Part shown: positions 1 through 7,880 of the stretch, one piece after another
How positions within the stretch are numbered: position 1 is the first letter of the stretch
Layout: every line of letters starts with the position of its first letter
NCBI RefSeq assembly: GCF_022662475.1
Contig: NZ_JAKNQQ010000001.1
Coordinates: 124,001 to 188,000, forward strand
Source of the DNA: Sphingomonas sp. TREG-RG-20F-R18-01
Lineage (GTDB): Bacteria; Pseudomonadota; Alphaproteobacteria; Sphingomonadales; Sphingomonadaceae
Length of the DNA stretch: 64,000 nt
Reading direction: 5' to 3'
Notes under the pieces: generated by a model
What the model was told of the DNA's origin: nothing
The model's database searches: none
The model's input: the letters and a program-made list of their open reading frames with translations, nothing else
Made by a program: the position numbers and the translations under genes

Positions 1-1
1 C

Positions 2-190
2 CCCACCGGCTTCGAACACATCCACCTCGCCGACGGTCGCGGTTTGACGGTCATCGCGGCGTTGGAAGATGCCTACCAGAAATCAGGACGCGTGGTTCCG
101 GCCGCGCTGCCGCACCTCGACCGGATGGCCGGCCGAGAGACACCGTTCGCCGATCTGCTCGGCGACCCTTTTGAGGATTTGTTGGGATGA
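2..190 (+). CDS. Phage protein of unknown function, C-terminal part only
   Basis: The frame is open from the left edge to a TGA at 188-190, giving the last 62 residues of a protein whose start is outside the window. No family is recognised. The tail ends in two copies of the same short motif (FADLLG, then FEDLLG at the very end), which recurs at the ends of several other proteins of this prophage. Its stop overlaps the ATG of the next gene by four bases (ATGA), so the two are probably translationally coupled. Overlap and codon use support it as real. Confidence 0.75.
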   Translation, partial: PTGFEHIHLADGRGLTVIAALEDAYQKSGRVVPAALPHLDRMAGRETPFADLLGDPFEDLLG

Positions 191-750
191 CGCGTCTCAT
201 CGGACTATGCAGCCCCGTCATGGGATCGGGGAAATCAACGGTATCTGAATACCTGCGAACCTATCGCGCAGAGGACAATTTCGAAGATGTCGCATTCGCC
301 ACTGCGCTGAAGGAGATGGCAGCAGGACTCCTCACTGGCATGGGCATGGAGGAAATGGACGTCCACCGCCGTATCTATGGCTCGCGAAAGGAAGAAGTCA
401 TCCCGACGCTCGGCATCACGTCGCGACGCCTCCAGCAGATGCTTGGGACAGAGTTCGGTCGCAAGATGATCCGCGAGGATCTATGGATGGAAATCAGCAT
501 GGCAAACGCTGCGGATCTGATGGCGCGCGGCCACAGCGTTGTCATCGACGACGTGCGTTTCCGCAACGAATATGACGCGATTCTGGCAGCCGGCGGCACG
601 GTCTACCGCGTCGTGCGACCGTCGGCCAAGCTGACGTCAGAAGCCCACAGCAGTGAGGGGCAGCTTGACGGCATCGCGATGCCAGAGATTTGGAATACCG
701 GCAGCCTGGCGGACCTCTTCGCTGCTGTCGATCGAGCCGTTTTCGCTTGA
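187..750 (+). CDS. Deoxynucleoside monophosphate kinase
   Basis: Likely phosphorylates dNMPs to dNDPs to feed phage DNA synthesis in the cytoplasm. A P-loop (SPVMGSGKST, residues ~9-18) sits near the N terminus. The order of the following segments (ALKEM, TSRRLQQMLGTEFGR, VVIDDVRFRNE with its acidic pair, then a C-terminal EAHSSEGQLDG) is that of phage dNMP kinases of the T4 gene 1/T5 type, and 187 aa is a normal length. It is coupled to the preceding gene by an ATGA overlap and starts the visible early operon. It could be assigned only to the broader P-loop nucleotide kinase class, but the pattern is distinctive. Confidence 0.85.
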   Translation: MTRLIGLCSPVMGSGKSTVSEYLRTYRAEDNFEDVAFATALKEMAAGLLTGMGMEEMDVHRRIYGSRKEEVIPTLGITSRRLQQMLGTEFGRKMIREDLWMEISMANAADLMARGHSVVIDDVRFRNEYDAILAAGGTVYRVVRPSAKLTSEAHSSEGQLDGIAMPEIWNTGSLADLFAAVDRAVFA

Positions 751-782
751 CCCATTAATCACTATCTGGTTGATCAATCACC

Positions 783-950
783 ATGGAAAATGAAACCGAA
801 AGTGTGGTCGCCTTTATCCGGCAGCGGGCCGCGATGAACCGTGCGAAGGCTGCTGAGCCTGGCAATCCACACGGTGACGACTGCCGACTTTGCGCTGTAG
901 AATTCGACGCATTGGCCGGCGACATTGCGGCTGGGCTGCATAAGGCATGA
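783..950 (+). CDS. Small CxxC phage protein
   Basis: A 55-codon frame starts at the ATG at 783, 32 bases after the dNMP kinase stop. Its TGA (948-950) overlaps the ATG of the next gene by four bases. The product has a charged N-terminal half and a CRLC motif near residue 35, which could bind zinc or form part of a treble-clef-like fold. No family is recognised. The tight packing between two real genes and the overlap are the main evidence. Confidence 0.65.
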   Translation: MENETESVVAFIRQRAAMNRAKAAEPGNPHGDDCRLCAVEFDALAGDIAAGLHKA

Positions 951-1441
951 CGTTCGACGACGCAGTACGCGAGTACAGTGGCATGCTGCGTCGTCGAGCA
1001 TTTGTGCTTGAGGATCGACCCTTCGCCCCAGAGGCAGACGACCTATTGCAGGAAACGCTGCTTCAGGTGTGGCTACAATGGGAATGGGTGACGCTGGTCG
1101 GGCCTGCCATGATCCGCCACCGCATGTTCCGTATCCTCGGGCAGCAGTGCGTCGCCGGAATGAAGCGGATGGCAGCGTCCAAGCGCGGCGGCAACGTGCA
1201 GCATGTCGAGTTCATCGGCGTCGATCTGCCGGTTGCAGCGAATCAGGAGGATGCATTCGACCTGAAGCGTGCGGCAGATGCTGTAGCGCAGATGCGGCCG
1301 CAGCGTGGAACAGCAATCGCGATGTGGGCTCTTGGTTACGAGCAGCACGAAATTGGTGACCAGATCGGCGGCATCAGTCCGCAGGCTGTCCAGCAACATA
1401 TCAATTCCGCAAGGAAAGAACTCGAAAGGAAAAAGTCATGA
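947..1441 (+). CDS. Phage sigma-factor-like protein (ECF-type)
   Basis: A 164-aa protein arranged like an extracytoplasmic-function sigma factor. It has an N-terminal segment with the sigma region 2 signature ([14 protein letters not shown], residues ~29-42). A C-terminal helix-turn-helix resembles region 4.2 ([20 protein letters not shown], ~135-155) and is followed by a basic tail. Such proteins direct RNA polymerase to particular promoters. The region 2 match is partial, so it may instead be a sigma-like regulator. It overlaps both neighbours by four bases in the early operon. An obvious hypothesis is that it reads the repeated intergenic elements at the breaks of the late block. Confidence 0.7.
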   Translation: MTFDDAVREYSGMLRRRAFVLEDRPFAPEADDLLQETLLQVWLQWEWVTLVGPAMIRHRMFRILGQQCVAGMKRMAASKRGGNVQHVEFIGVDLPVAANQEDAFDLKRAADAVAQMRPQRGTAIAMWALGYEQHEIGDQIGGISPQAVQQHINSARKELERKKS

Positions 1442-1695
1442 GTGGTGTTGGGCATAATAGCGGCGAGGTTATTGCTGCTGACCAGTTGCGGCTACTGGTA
1501 GAACGCATCGAACGACTCGAGGAAGAGAAGAAAGGCATCACCGATGACATCAAGGATGTTTACGGAGAGGCCAAGTCGACTGGGTTTGATACGAAGACTA
1601 TGCGCAACATCGTTCGTCTGCGAAAGATGGAAAAGCATCATCGCGACGAAGCGGAAATGCTGCTTGAAACCTATAAAGCCGCGCTCGGTCTCTGA
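1438..1695 (+). CDS. DUF2312 / GapR-family DNA-binding protein
   Basis: An 85-aa, coiled-coil-rich protein with the DUF2312 (UPF0335) pattern: short N terminus with GHNSGE, then [18 protein letters not shown], a central [11 protein letters not shown], and a C-terminal ETYKAALGL. In Caulobacter the family member GapR is a nucleoid protein that binds overtwisted DNA ahead of polymerases and helps topoisomerases. A phage copy could act in replication or transcription of the phage genome. It overlaps the sigma-like gene by four bases. The family assignment is strong; the role in the phage is inference. Confidence 0.9.
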   Translation: MSGVGHNSGEVIAADQLRLLVERIERLEEEKKGITDDIKDVYGEAKSTGFDTKTMRNIVRLRKMEKHHRDEAEMLLETYKAALGL

Positions 1696-1976
1696 TGTCG
1701 ATCGACGACATGATCCGAGAGGCAGTGGCTGCCGGCAGTCAGGTGCATGTGTGGCGTGAAGCTGACGGCTGTTACGCCAGTGTGCGGCATCGCAATGGTG
1801 TCCACCATTCGTCGACGATTCACAGTGACCCAGTGGTAGCACTGCGGTCGGTGTTGACCGAGGATGAACGGAAACGCCGCGACCTGCCGCGTGCTGAAGC
1901 CGCAGCACGCGACCCTGCACAGATTGATCTTGAGGATGCGATCGCCGCGGTCGACTTCGGAGATATGCTCGGATGA
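1695..1976 (+). CDS. Phage protein of unknown function with terminal DMLG motif
   Basis: A 93-aa protein that starts within the stop of the DUF2312 gene (TGATG) and overlaps the methyltransferase start (ATGA). The N-terminal half (VHVWREADGCYASVRHRNG) looks like a small beta-sheet unit. The C-terminal half is acidic and helical and ends in VDFGDMLG, a variant of the short terminal motif shared with other proteins of this prophage. No family is recognised. Confidence 0.75.
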   Translation: MSIDDMIREAVAAGSQVHVWREADGCYASVRHRNGVHHSSTIHSDPVVALRSVLTEDERKRRDLPRAEAAARDPAQIDLEDAIAAVDFGDMLG

Positions 1977-3316
1977 TCACCCTTCACGAAGGCGATAACC
2001 GCGACACGTTGCGCCGGCTGATCGCCGATGGTGTGCGCGTCCATAGCGTCGTGTGCGATCCGCCGTACGGCATGACGTCGATTACCAAGCGGTTTGGCAA
2101 GGACAATGCTGCCGCAGCGAAGTTTGGTAGCGATGGTGCATTCAAGCGTGCATCTGCTGGCTTCATGGGGTCAAAGTGGGACGGCACAGGGATCGAGCGC
2201 GATCCTGAGTTCTGGGCGCTGATCTATGACATCCTGCTGCCAGGTGGATACTGCGTCGCGTTCTCCGCAGCCCGCACCGGCCACTGGCAGGCGTGCGCCA
2301 TGGAGATGGGCGGGTTCGTCATGCATCCGTTTCTCGGGTGGATCTATGGAAGTGGATTCCCGAAGGCGCATAATGCTGCCATGGCGATCGACCGCGAGTT
2401 GGGCGCGGAAGCCGGTTTCATTCCGACAGGTAACGCCGTCAAGCGCATGATCCCCGGCGCCGACCAGAATGCTACCGGCGACTGGACGAAGACAGACGAA
2501 CGTGAATACCAGCCCGGTAAGCGGGTCGCTGGCTCTCCCGAAGCCGCTCAATGGCAAGGCTGGGCCTACGGTGGTCAAGCGCTGAAGCCCGCGCTTGAAC
2601 CGATTTTCGTCGGCCAGAAGCCGTTCAGCGAGAAGAACGGCGCCCTGAACCTCCTGAAGCATGGCGTCGGCGCGATTAACATCGACGGGTGTCGGGTGGC
2701 GACTGATGAAACGATCACTGCCACCAGAAATACTGCCCTTGGGCGTATGAATGATGACGGCTGGAAGCCGACACCAGGTGTATATGAACAACAGCCCGGC
2801 GGCCGTCACCCCGCCAACCTGCTACATGACGGCAGTGACGAAGTAGTCGCGATGTTTCCTGCCAAAGCAGGCGCAGCAGCACCCGTAAAGGGCACGGAGA
2901 AATCACGCACCGGCGACGAGAATACTGTCTGCTATGGGGAGTTCAACCGTGTCGCTAGCGTCCACCACGGCGACACCGGCAGCGCAGCAAGGTTCTTCAA
3001 CAGCTTCCCGCTCGACGCAGATCCAGTCTTCTACCAAGCAAAAGCCACGAAGGCAGACCGCGCAGGATCGAAGCATCCAACGGTGAAGCCTGTCGCCCTC
3101 ATGCAATGGCTAGTCCGTCTAGTGACGCCCCCAAACGGGACAGTCCTCGACCCGTTCGCCGGCAGCGGGACGACGGCAGAAGCGGCACGGCGCGAAGGTT
3201 TTGACTGCATCCTGATGGAGGCAGAAGCGCAGTTTGCTGCGGATATCCGGGCACGGTTCGGAATCGACCAATTCGAAGATCTGCTGGGTGGAAACTTCGC
3301 CGACCTACTCGGCTGA
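1973..3316 (+). CDS. Beta-class DNA methyltransferase (N6-adenine or N4-cytosine)
   Basis: A site-specific amino-methyltransferase for phage DNA. Motif IV (DPPYGM, residues ~29-34) comes first. A long target-recognition region follows. Then come HPTVKP and motif I (LDPFAGSGTTAEAA, ~392-405), the order of the beta class, which includes CcrM. At 447 aa it is longer than many. No restriction partner is adjacent, so it is an orphan enzyme, probably protecting the phage or marking its DNA. The protein ends in a doubled terminal motif (QFEDLLGG, then NFADLLG). It is the last gene of the overlapping early operon. Confidence 0.9.
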   Translation: MITLHEGDNRDTLRRLIADGVRVHSVVCDPPYGMTSITKRFGKDNAAAAKFGSDGAFKRASAGFMGSKWDGTGIERDPEFWALIYDILLPGGYCVAFSAARTGHWQACAMEMGGFVMHPFLGWIYGSGFPKAHNAAMAIDRELGAEAGFIPTGNAVKRMIPGADQNATGDWTKTDEREYQPGKRVAGSPEAAQWQGWAYGGQALKPALEPIFVGQKPFSEKNGALNLLKHGVGAINIDGCRVATDETITATRNTALGRMNDDGWKPTPGVYEQQPGGRHPANLLHDGSDEVVAMFPAKAGAAAPVKGTEKSRTGDENTVCYGEFNRVASVHHGDTGSAARFFNSFPLDADPVFYQAKATKADRAGSKHPTVKPVALMQWLVRLVTPPNGTVLDPFAGSGTTAEAARREGFDCILMEAEAQFAADIRARFGIDQFEDLLGGNFADLLG

Positions 3317-3361
3317 AATTACACGGTTGCAATGTTGGAACAGAGCGGGAACAAACGGAAC

Positions 3362-3577
3362 ATGATGACGGTCACCATCAATCGCGGACACAGTGCGGCA
3401 TTTCAACTTGCAATGGCAGGCTGGAATGTCTCGCTGCTCGGCCATTGCGAGGAACGCGAAACAGCACCCGGCCAGTATGATCTGGTACCGGTTCGCGCCC
3501 TGTTGCCATTCCGCCGGCAGGCTGGAGCAAGATTCCGCCTAGCCAATACTGCAATACTTGTATCAACAATTGGTTGA
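3362..3577 (+). CDS. Possible small hypothetical protein
   Basis: A 71-codon frame begins at the ATG at 3362, downstream of a GGAAC stretch that is a weak ribosome site, and ends just where the promoter at 3574 begins. The product has no recognised domain and is not strongly coding-like. It occupies the otherwise empty 309-base gap between the methyltransferase and the next gene. Treat it as tentative; the gap may simply be a leader or intergenic region. Confidence 0.35.
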   Translation: MMTVTINRGHSAAFQLAMAGWNVSLLGHCEERETAPGQYDLVPVRALLPFRRQAGARFRLANTAILVSTIG

Positions 3578-3602
3578 CATCGTCATTAATTTTGCTGATA
3601 TC
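3574..3602 (+). promoter_or_regulatory. Sigma70-like promoter, repeated-element family
   Basis: TTGACA at 3574-3579, a 17-base spacer, then GATATC at 3597-3602, 24 bases before the GTG of the gene at 3626. It is preceded by TATCA at the same distance as in the elements at 11316 and 16024, so it belongs to the same family of intergenic sites. Probably drives the gene at 3626. Confidence 0.55.
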
Positions 3603-3625
3603 AGCGCTATACCGGGAGAGTAAAT

Positions 3626-3868
3626 GTGTTTGAGCAAATGAGTTTCATTACGGATCGCAACTGGCTGCCTGAGAGGCCTCCGGGTTACATGGATGCCTGT
3701 GACTTGGGAAAGCGCTATGCTGACGAACTGATCGCAGCGACTGTCGAAGGTCGCAACCCTCTGCTGTTCGGCGCAGTGATGCGAGCAATCATCGAAAGTG
3801 GGATTTATGAAGGCGTCGAGGTAGGGTTCTGCCAGCGCATCGGCGCACGTTGTATCCAAGGAGGTTGA
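3626..3868 (+). CDS. Phage protein of unknown function
   Basis: An 80-aa protein from a GTG start with a GGGAGAG ribosome site six bases upstream; the ATG two bases earlier is out of frame and closes at once. The product is acidic and helical, with an AVMRAIIESGIYEGVEVGF segment near the C terminus, and no family is recognised. It is the last rightward gene before the leftward late block, with only four bases between the two stop codons and no clear terminator hairpin. Confidence 0.7.
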   Translation: MFEQMSFITDRNWLPERPPGYMDACDLGKRYADELIAATVEGRNPLLFGAVMRAIIESGIYEGVEVGFCQRIGARCIQGG

Positions 3869-3872
3869 GCAG

Positions 3873-4127
3873 TTAGGACGACGTGCACCTGAAATGCGTT
3901 AGCCGATAAAACATGCGGCCGGTGACATCGCACCAGCGATCCTGATAGTCACCGGCCGCGAAATACCATGCTTCGACGATACGACCATGCGTCGTGATGC
4001 CTTCGATCCGCATAGGGTCCGCTGCGATATCGCAGCCTGAATAGACATTCGTTGCAAGCGGCGCCCGATCAATCGGCAGCCAGCCGCGGGTATCCGGATC
4101 GACTGCGTCTAACCCATCGCGGATCAT
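3873..4127 (-). CDS. Small phage protein at the end of the late block
   Basis: An 84-aa protein. The start chosen is the ATG at 4127, because it overlaps the TGA of the upstream metallophosphoesterase gene by four bases (ATGA); a longer frame to 4205 would overlap that gene by 82 bases. The sequence contains GRIVEAWYFAAGDYQDRWCDV, a tryptophan-rich beta-strand pattern, with no recognised family. It is the last gene of the leftward late transcript. Confidence 0.65.
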   Translation of the reverse strand: MIRDGLDAVDPDTRGWLPIDRAPLATNVYSGCDIAADPMRIEGITTHGRIVEAWYFAAGDYQDRWCDVTGRMFYRLTHFRCTSS

Positions 4128-5716
4128 GCGCGCCACTTCCCATCCCAGAGGGTCACCAGCGTCCGTTTGCTGGACGGGTATGTGATGATGTGAGTGTGAC
4201 TCCACCCGCTTGGCCCGCTGTTATAACCCTGGTCGAGTAGCGCCGATAATCCGGCCGTGCAGACGCCATCTAGCCAGCCTGGCGTGTGCGCATGACCAAT
4301 GTTCATGCGGACGGCGACGCGGGTCAACGCGAGGGCGCTACCGCGAGCCCCATTAGGGCCTTCATCACCATGCGCGGCGAGTTCAATGCCTCCGTGCGAT
4401 TGGCATATCAGGTACGAGCTGTTGCGAGGGACGAATTCGACGTCGACCAAGCCGTTCGGATCATGGCGGCAGATCGCGTACTGGAAGATGTCGAAATCAT
4501 TGTTTCCGGCTTCGATCTGCCGGTAGAGTTCTGCGTTCAGTTCGCACCAGTAGCGCGCGTTTGCCGGGTCCATGCGCGGGTCTGCCTCGCGCAGCCAGCG
4601 ACGTAGTGCGTCGTTGTGATTCGACGCAACGATCACGCTTTTGAAACTGTCATCTGCCACACCGAGCAGGAACTTGGCAGCCGCTCGCGTGCCGTCTTCC
4701 ACGCGATCGCAGCCACCGGCGATCATAGCGGCACCGAAGTGCGGGTCGCCGCGCCGGTGATGGTTGCGTGCCATATGGTCGAACAGATCATGCCAGGCGA
4801 CGTGACGCGGACGCAGAATGTGCAGCAGACTGCTGCGGTTCGTCACTTTCTGTTCGACGATGTCGTAGCCGAACGACGCGAGAAATACCTCATGGTCGGC
4901 TTTCTCAATGTGAATGTCGCCGGGCGTCAGCGCTTCAATGCGATGACCATGGGTCACCTCCCCGCCACGGACCATCGTGTCGAGATCCTGAAAGCTGCCG
5001 TCGGCCGTAGCATGAAGCTGGCGGCAGAATATCCGGTCACATTCGTCCACTTCGACGATGACAGCGCCGATCGTGTGATGGAAATCCGCCTTCAGGCCGG
5101 CCTTTTTTTCGATGTAATTCGGCAGGGTGCAGGCACCAGTCGTCATGACTTGCGCCGGCCTGCCGCCGGGTAGCGCGGGAACCGACACCATCTGCGTCTT
5201 GGCATGGGGGAACACTGCCCATGCGCCGCGGCTGTACGTCTCGAGTCCGGACAACGGTCGGACGGCGGTCGGCAGGATATTCATTTTCGCAGCGAACAGC
5301 AGCGGGCCGCACATGACATTGTCATGCTGGATGTAGGGATGCACGGCCTGCGAAAAGACCGCCGTCCGACTGGCGTGATCCTCGAACAGTCCCTTCTGGT
5401 ATGTGAAGCCACCGACCATGATCGTGGCGCCCACCGCATCAGCATACGCGCGCAGGTTCTCCATGAAACCTACATGCACCGGCGTATCGTCTTGCGCCGA
5501 CGTCAGCAGCCATCGGCGCACCTGTGGTGCAGCTTCGCTGATCGAGCGACCGAGCATCCGTTCGCCAGCCTTGATTGCGCGACGAATAATAGCTTCAGTA
5601 CAGCCGATAGAACGTGCAGCCGCAGAATTATTACCATGCGCAATCCGGGCCGCGATCTTCGCAGCCTGCGATTCGTTGACCAGTGGTAGCAGCGATGTGA
5701 GATATTCATTCGTCAC
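4124..5716 (-). CDS. T5 A1-like metallophosphoesterase/DNA-transfer-type protein
   Basis: A 530-aa protein from a GTG at 5716 overlapping the previous stop (GTGA). Residues ~1-50 form a helix-turn-helix-like segment (AARSIGCTEAIIRRAI). The remainder has calcineurin-like metal-binding motifs in order: GDIHIEKAD, ASNHND, an HG pair in LAAHGDEG, and GHAHTPG, then a C-terminal block GPSGWSHTHIITYP. This pattern and length resemble the first-step-transfer protein A1 of phage T5 (a similar ~550 aa), which acts in host DNA degradation and two-step injection. The A1 link rests on memory of the family pattern; the metallophosphoesterase fold is firmer. Here it lies after the lysis genes, so it is probably a late product. 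Confidence 0.7.
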   Translation of the reverse strand: MTNEYLTSLLPLVNESQAAKIAARIAHGNNSAAARSIGCTEAIIRRAIKAGERMLGRSISEAAPQVRRWLLTSAQDDTPVHVGFMENLRAYADAVGATIMVGGFTYQKGLFEDHASRTAVFSQAVHPYIQHDNVMCGPLLFAAKMNILPTAVRPLSGLETYSRGAWAVFPHAKTQMVSVPALPGGRPAQVMTTGACTLPNYIEKKAGLKADFHHTIGAVIVEVDECDRIFCRQLHATADGSFQDLDTMVRGGEVTHGHRIEALTPGDIHIEKADHEVFLASFGYDIVEQKVTNRSSLLHILRPRHVAWHDLFDHMARNHHRRGDPHFGAAMIAGGCDRVEDGTRAAAKFLLGVADDSFKSVIVASNHNDALRRWLREADPRMDPANARYWCELNAELYRQIEAGNNDFDIFQYAICRHDPNGLVDVEFVPRNSSYLICQSHGGIELAAHGDEGPNGARGSALALTRVAVRMNIGHAHTPGWLDGVCTAGLSALLDQGYNSGPSGWSHTHIITYPSSKRTLVTLWDGKWRA

Positions 5717-6096
5717 CGCGGTGTCTCCGGAACCGGCATTGTGCCGTTTGCCCGACGTTCCCGTGCCAAGGTGTCCTGCAGCAGTTCGATTCGCTGCTGT
5801 GCGATCAACTGGCTGTCGCGGTTCACCGTCAGCGCTTGGTTGGCTGTCATCGTCTGGTTGATGAGAAATCCGAACGCGGCCAAGATCAGCGTGAACAGCG
5901 CACCGCCGGCCCATTTGAAGATACCTTTCAGCTCACTGACCTGATCGCTGATGTTCTTCATTTCGGCGCCGATGCCACGATATCGTTCAGCGCAGACATC
6001 TTCATGCGCCTGTATTTCTTGTTCGTTTTTGCGGGCAAGCGCCAACGCATCGACCGCGGTTCCACGGTCAAAATCATTCTGACTCACCGCGCTCAC
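5713..6096 (-). CDS. Holin-like single-TM membrane protein (XhlA-like)
   Basis: A 127-aa protein with an amphipathic N-terminal helix ending in ISDQVSELKGIFKW, one strong membrane segment (GGALFTLILAAFGFLI, residues ~67-82), and a C-terminal coiled helix. This topology matches hemolysin XhlA-type holin accessories. It overlaps the spanin gene upstream (ATGA) and the metallophosphoesterase downstream (GTGA). A two-TM holin is present at 7530, so this may be an antiholin or second holin. Confidence 0.6.
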   Translation of the reverse strand: MSAVSQNDFDRGTAVDALALARKNEQEIQAHEDVCAERYRGIGAEMKNISDQVSELKGIFKWAGGALFTLILAAFGFLINQTMTANQALTVNRDSQLIAQQRIELLQDTLARERRANGTMPVPETPR

Positions 6097-6386
6097 TTCT
6101 CTTTCGGGCAGGATGCGACGACGGGCTCAAGCTCGTTAAGCCGGGCCATTCGCAACGGTCGCGCAGCGGCCATCAGCCGGTAGCGTTCAGCGGCATCCTT
6201 GGCTGCCCGAAGTGCTGTATCGCTGTCCTGGTACACCGGTGGGCCGCCGATATTTTTTGGTACGCAAGGGGACGGTGGGCCAGGCACAACCACCTCTTTG
6301 ATGACGACCTGTGGCTGCGGCGCTACCGTCGGCACGGTCGAACAAGCAGCAAGAGGTATGGCGGCCATGAGCAGCAGGATCTTCAT
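6093..6386 (-). CDS. Outer-membrane spanin lipoprotein (Rz1-like)
   Basis: A 97-aa protein with a lipoprotein signal peptide ending LAAC (lipidated Cys at residue ~15), followed by a proline- and valine-rich stretch and a helical tail. It follows directly after the inner-membrane spanin gene with an ATGA overlap. In lysis the o-spanin joins the i-spanin across the periplasm to fuse inner and outer membranes. The lipobox and position make the call; primary sequence in this class is poorly conserved. Confidence 0.8.
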   Translation of the reverse strand: MKILLLMAAIPLAACSTVPTVAPQPQVVIKEVVVPGPPSPCVPKNIGGPPVYQDSDTALRAAKDAAERYRLMAAARPLRMARLNELEPVVASCPKEK

Positions 6387-6820
6387 TTCAGGGTCTCCAG
6401 CAGCGCGCGGTCGACGTCGCCAACACGCTGTTCAAGGGTGTCGCCTTTGATGTCGTGGTTCATCAGCGAAGCCGAATTTGCCTTCAGTCGAAGGTTGTCA
6501 TGCTGGATCACGGAGATCTGAGCATTCAGCCGGGCAAGCTCAGCGCCAGACTGCGCTGCCTGCGTCTTCAGCTTCTCGTTCTGCGTATCCAGCGCGACAG
6601 AGAGCTGCTTGACGTTGGTGGTGGCTTGCGCGAGCTGCGCGACGTAGCCGGTCGTGCGATCGTTGATACGCCCTTCCAGTTGCGTGACCTGCTTCGTCAG
6701 ATGTCGGTTTTCAAGCTGCGCCTGCAGCAGGAAGAATGCAGCGGCAGCCAGCACCAGTCCCCCTGCTCCGACTGCGATCTTCCACTTCCATCCGGTCAGG
6801 ATGTCGAGGATACCGCTCAT
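6383..6820 (-). CDS. Inner-membrane spanin (Rz-like)
   Basis: A 145-aa protein starting at the ATG at 6820, which overlaps the endolysin stop by four bases. One N-terminal membrane segment (IAVGAGGLVLAAAAFFLL, residues ~15-32) is followed by a long coiled coil rich in Gln, Leu and Lys. This is i-spanin architecture. It pairs with the lipoprotein encoded immediately downstream. Confidence 0.82.
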   Translation of the reverse strand: MSGILDILTGWKWKIAVGAGGLVLAAAAFFLLQAQLENRHLTKQVTQLEGRINDRTTGYVAQLAQATTNVKQLSVALDTQNEKLKTQAAQSGAELARLNAQISVIQHDNLRLKANSASLMNHDIKGDTLEQRVGDVDRALLETLK

Positions 6821-7533
6821 GCCCAGCCTCCTGCGCTCAGCGCATGTTGGAACTTGCCGGCGTACACCGCGACGGTTGCAGCCTTGTCGGTGCCGTTGAT
6901 GATGCAGCGCGCATCTGAGAAGTGTTCCAAGCTGCCCAGCGATCCATTTGGAAGGCAGCGTTCGAACGACTTGCCCGTGTAACGGCCGACGATCATCCCG
7001 GTGACCATGGCACCGGCTGCAATGTCGACGTCCAGAATGAGATCTGGATTGATCACGAGCGCACCGCCCAAACCCAGCGCACGGTCTACCGCCGTGTAAT
7101 TCTTGCGACCAGTGCAGTGATCCATACCACCGCCGCGGAAATGCCACCCGTCGTTCGGTTGCGTGTTGCCGAGTTGCTCCAGGCCGAACTTGCCGCCGTA
7201 CAGGACATTCGCGATCTTTTGCTGATTGGCAGAGTGACTTGGCCCGCGACCGTACAGCGTCGCATCCGCTGCGCTGATCCGACTGCGGCTATATTTGCTC
7301 ATCAGCCCTTCTACCGAATAATTCATGTTCTCCCGGTTCGGGAAGATCGACTGACCGGTCTCATGATATGCGGTCGCCAGCGCGTATGCTGTCCACGAAA
7401 GTGGGCATTGATGAGCGCCAGCAGATTTCAGAATCGCGTTGAGCCCCGCCACCTGCGACGTTTCGAGTTTTCCGGCGAACAAATCGGCACGGACAGCCGC
7501 GAAGAACGCCGCAGCGCTGGCGAGTTTCGTCAT
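6817..7533 (-). CDS. Endolysin, glycoside hydrolase family 19
   Basis: A 238-aa peptidoglycan hydrolase of the chitinase-like GH19 family. The catalytic-glutamate motif AYHETG lies near residues 50-55. It is followed by the family segments GLMSKYS.SRI, YGR..HSANQ and IAN..YGG..G...LGNTQPNDGWHFRGGG. There is no signal peptide, so it relies on a holin. It sits between the two-TM holin upstream and the spanins downstream, all joined by 4-base overlaps: a complete four-part lysis cassette. Confidence 0.92.
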   Translation of the reverse strand: MTKLASAAAFFAAVRADLFAGKLETSQVAGLNAILKSAGAHQCPLSWTAYALATAYHETGQSIFPNRENMNYSVEGLMSKYSRSRISAADATLYGRGPSHSANQQKIANVLYGGKFGLEQLGNTQPNDGWHFRGGGMDHCTGRKNYTAVDRALGLGGALVINPDLILDVDIAAGAMVTGMIVGRYTGKSFERCLPNGSLGSLEHFSDARCIINGTDKAATVAVYAGKFQHALSAGGWA

Positions 7534-7814
7534 GCAGGACTCCCGATGTTGACGGTTTCAGCGTTGGTGATCGGCGTGTTTGGAGTGGACGCCTTCAGCG
7601 CCTTGTCCTTCTGGGCGATGCCGAAACCGCCCGCCGCAAGCAGCGATGCGAAACCAAGGCCAAATGTGACCGGGTCAAATGCCTGCCCCTTCACGCCAAT
7701 AGCCACGCCTTCGAACACGACCATCGACAGACAGCCAATGACCCAAAGAACGCGACCAGCTTCGATGCTGTGGTTGTCGGCACCAGACAGGATATCGCGA
7801 AGGATGCGGTTCAT
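7530..7814 (-). CDS. Holin with two membrane segments
   Basis: A 94-aa protein with two hydrophobic segments (VLWVIGCLSMVVFEGVAIGV, ~23-42, and FGLGFASLLAAGGFGIA, ~51-67), a short charged loop and a polar C-terminal tail. It is the first gene of the lysis cassette and overlaps the endolysin start (ATGA). Its size, topology and position fit a pore-forming holin that times lysis. Upstream lies a TATCAC-box regulatory region at 7822-7859. Confidence 0.78.
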   Translation of the reverse strand: MNRILRDILSGADNHSIEAGRVLWVIGCLSMVVFEGVAIGVKGQAFDPVTFGLGFASLLAAGGFGIAQKDKALKASTPNTPITNAETVNIGSPA

Positions 7815-7821
7815 GGTTTAG

Positions 7822-7859
7822 TTGACTCCACAACCATTTGGTGATTTATCACCTATCAC
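7822..7859. promoter_or_regulatory. Intergenic regulatory element before the lysis cassette
   Basis: The gap between tail tip and holin genes holds TTGACT at 7822-7827, 17 bases, then TTTATC, plus two TATCAC boxes (7847-7852, 7854-7859). A perfect inverted repeat GGTGAT-TT-ATCACC lies at 7840-7853. On the minus strand the GTGATA boxes lie upstream of the holin ATG, consistent with a late promoter or an operator. Confidence 0.5.
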
Positions 7860-7880
7860 GAAACCGGGACTCAAAGCAAA

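Noticed and set aside
3873..4205. Longer start for the small leftward gene at 3873
   Set aside because: It would overlap the metallophosphoesterase gene by 82 bases; the ATG at 4127 gives the usual 4-base overlap.
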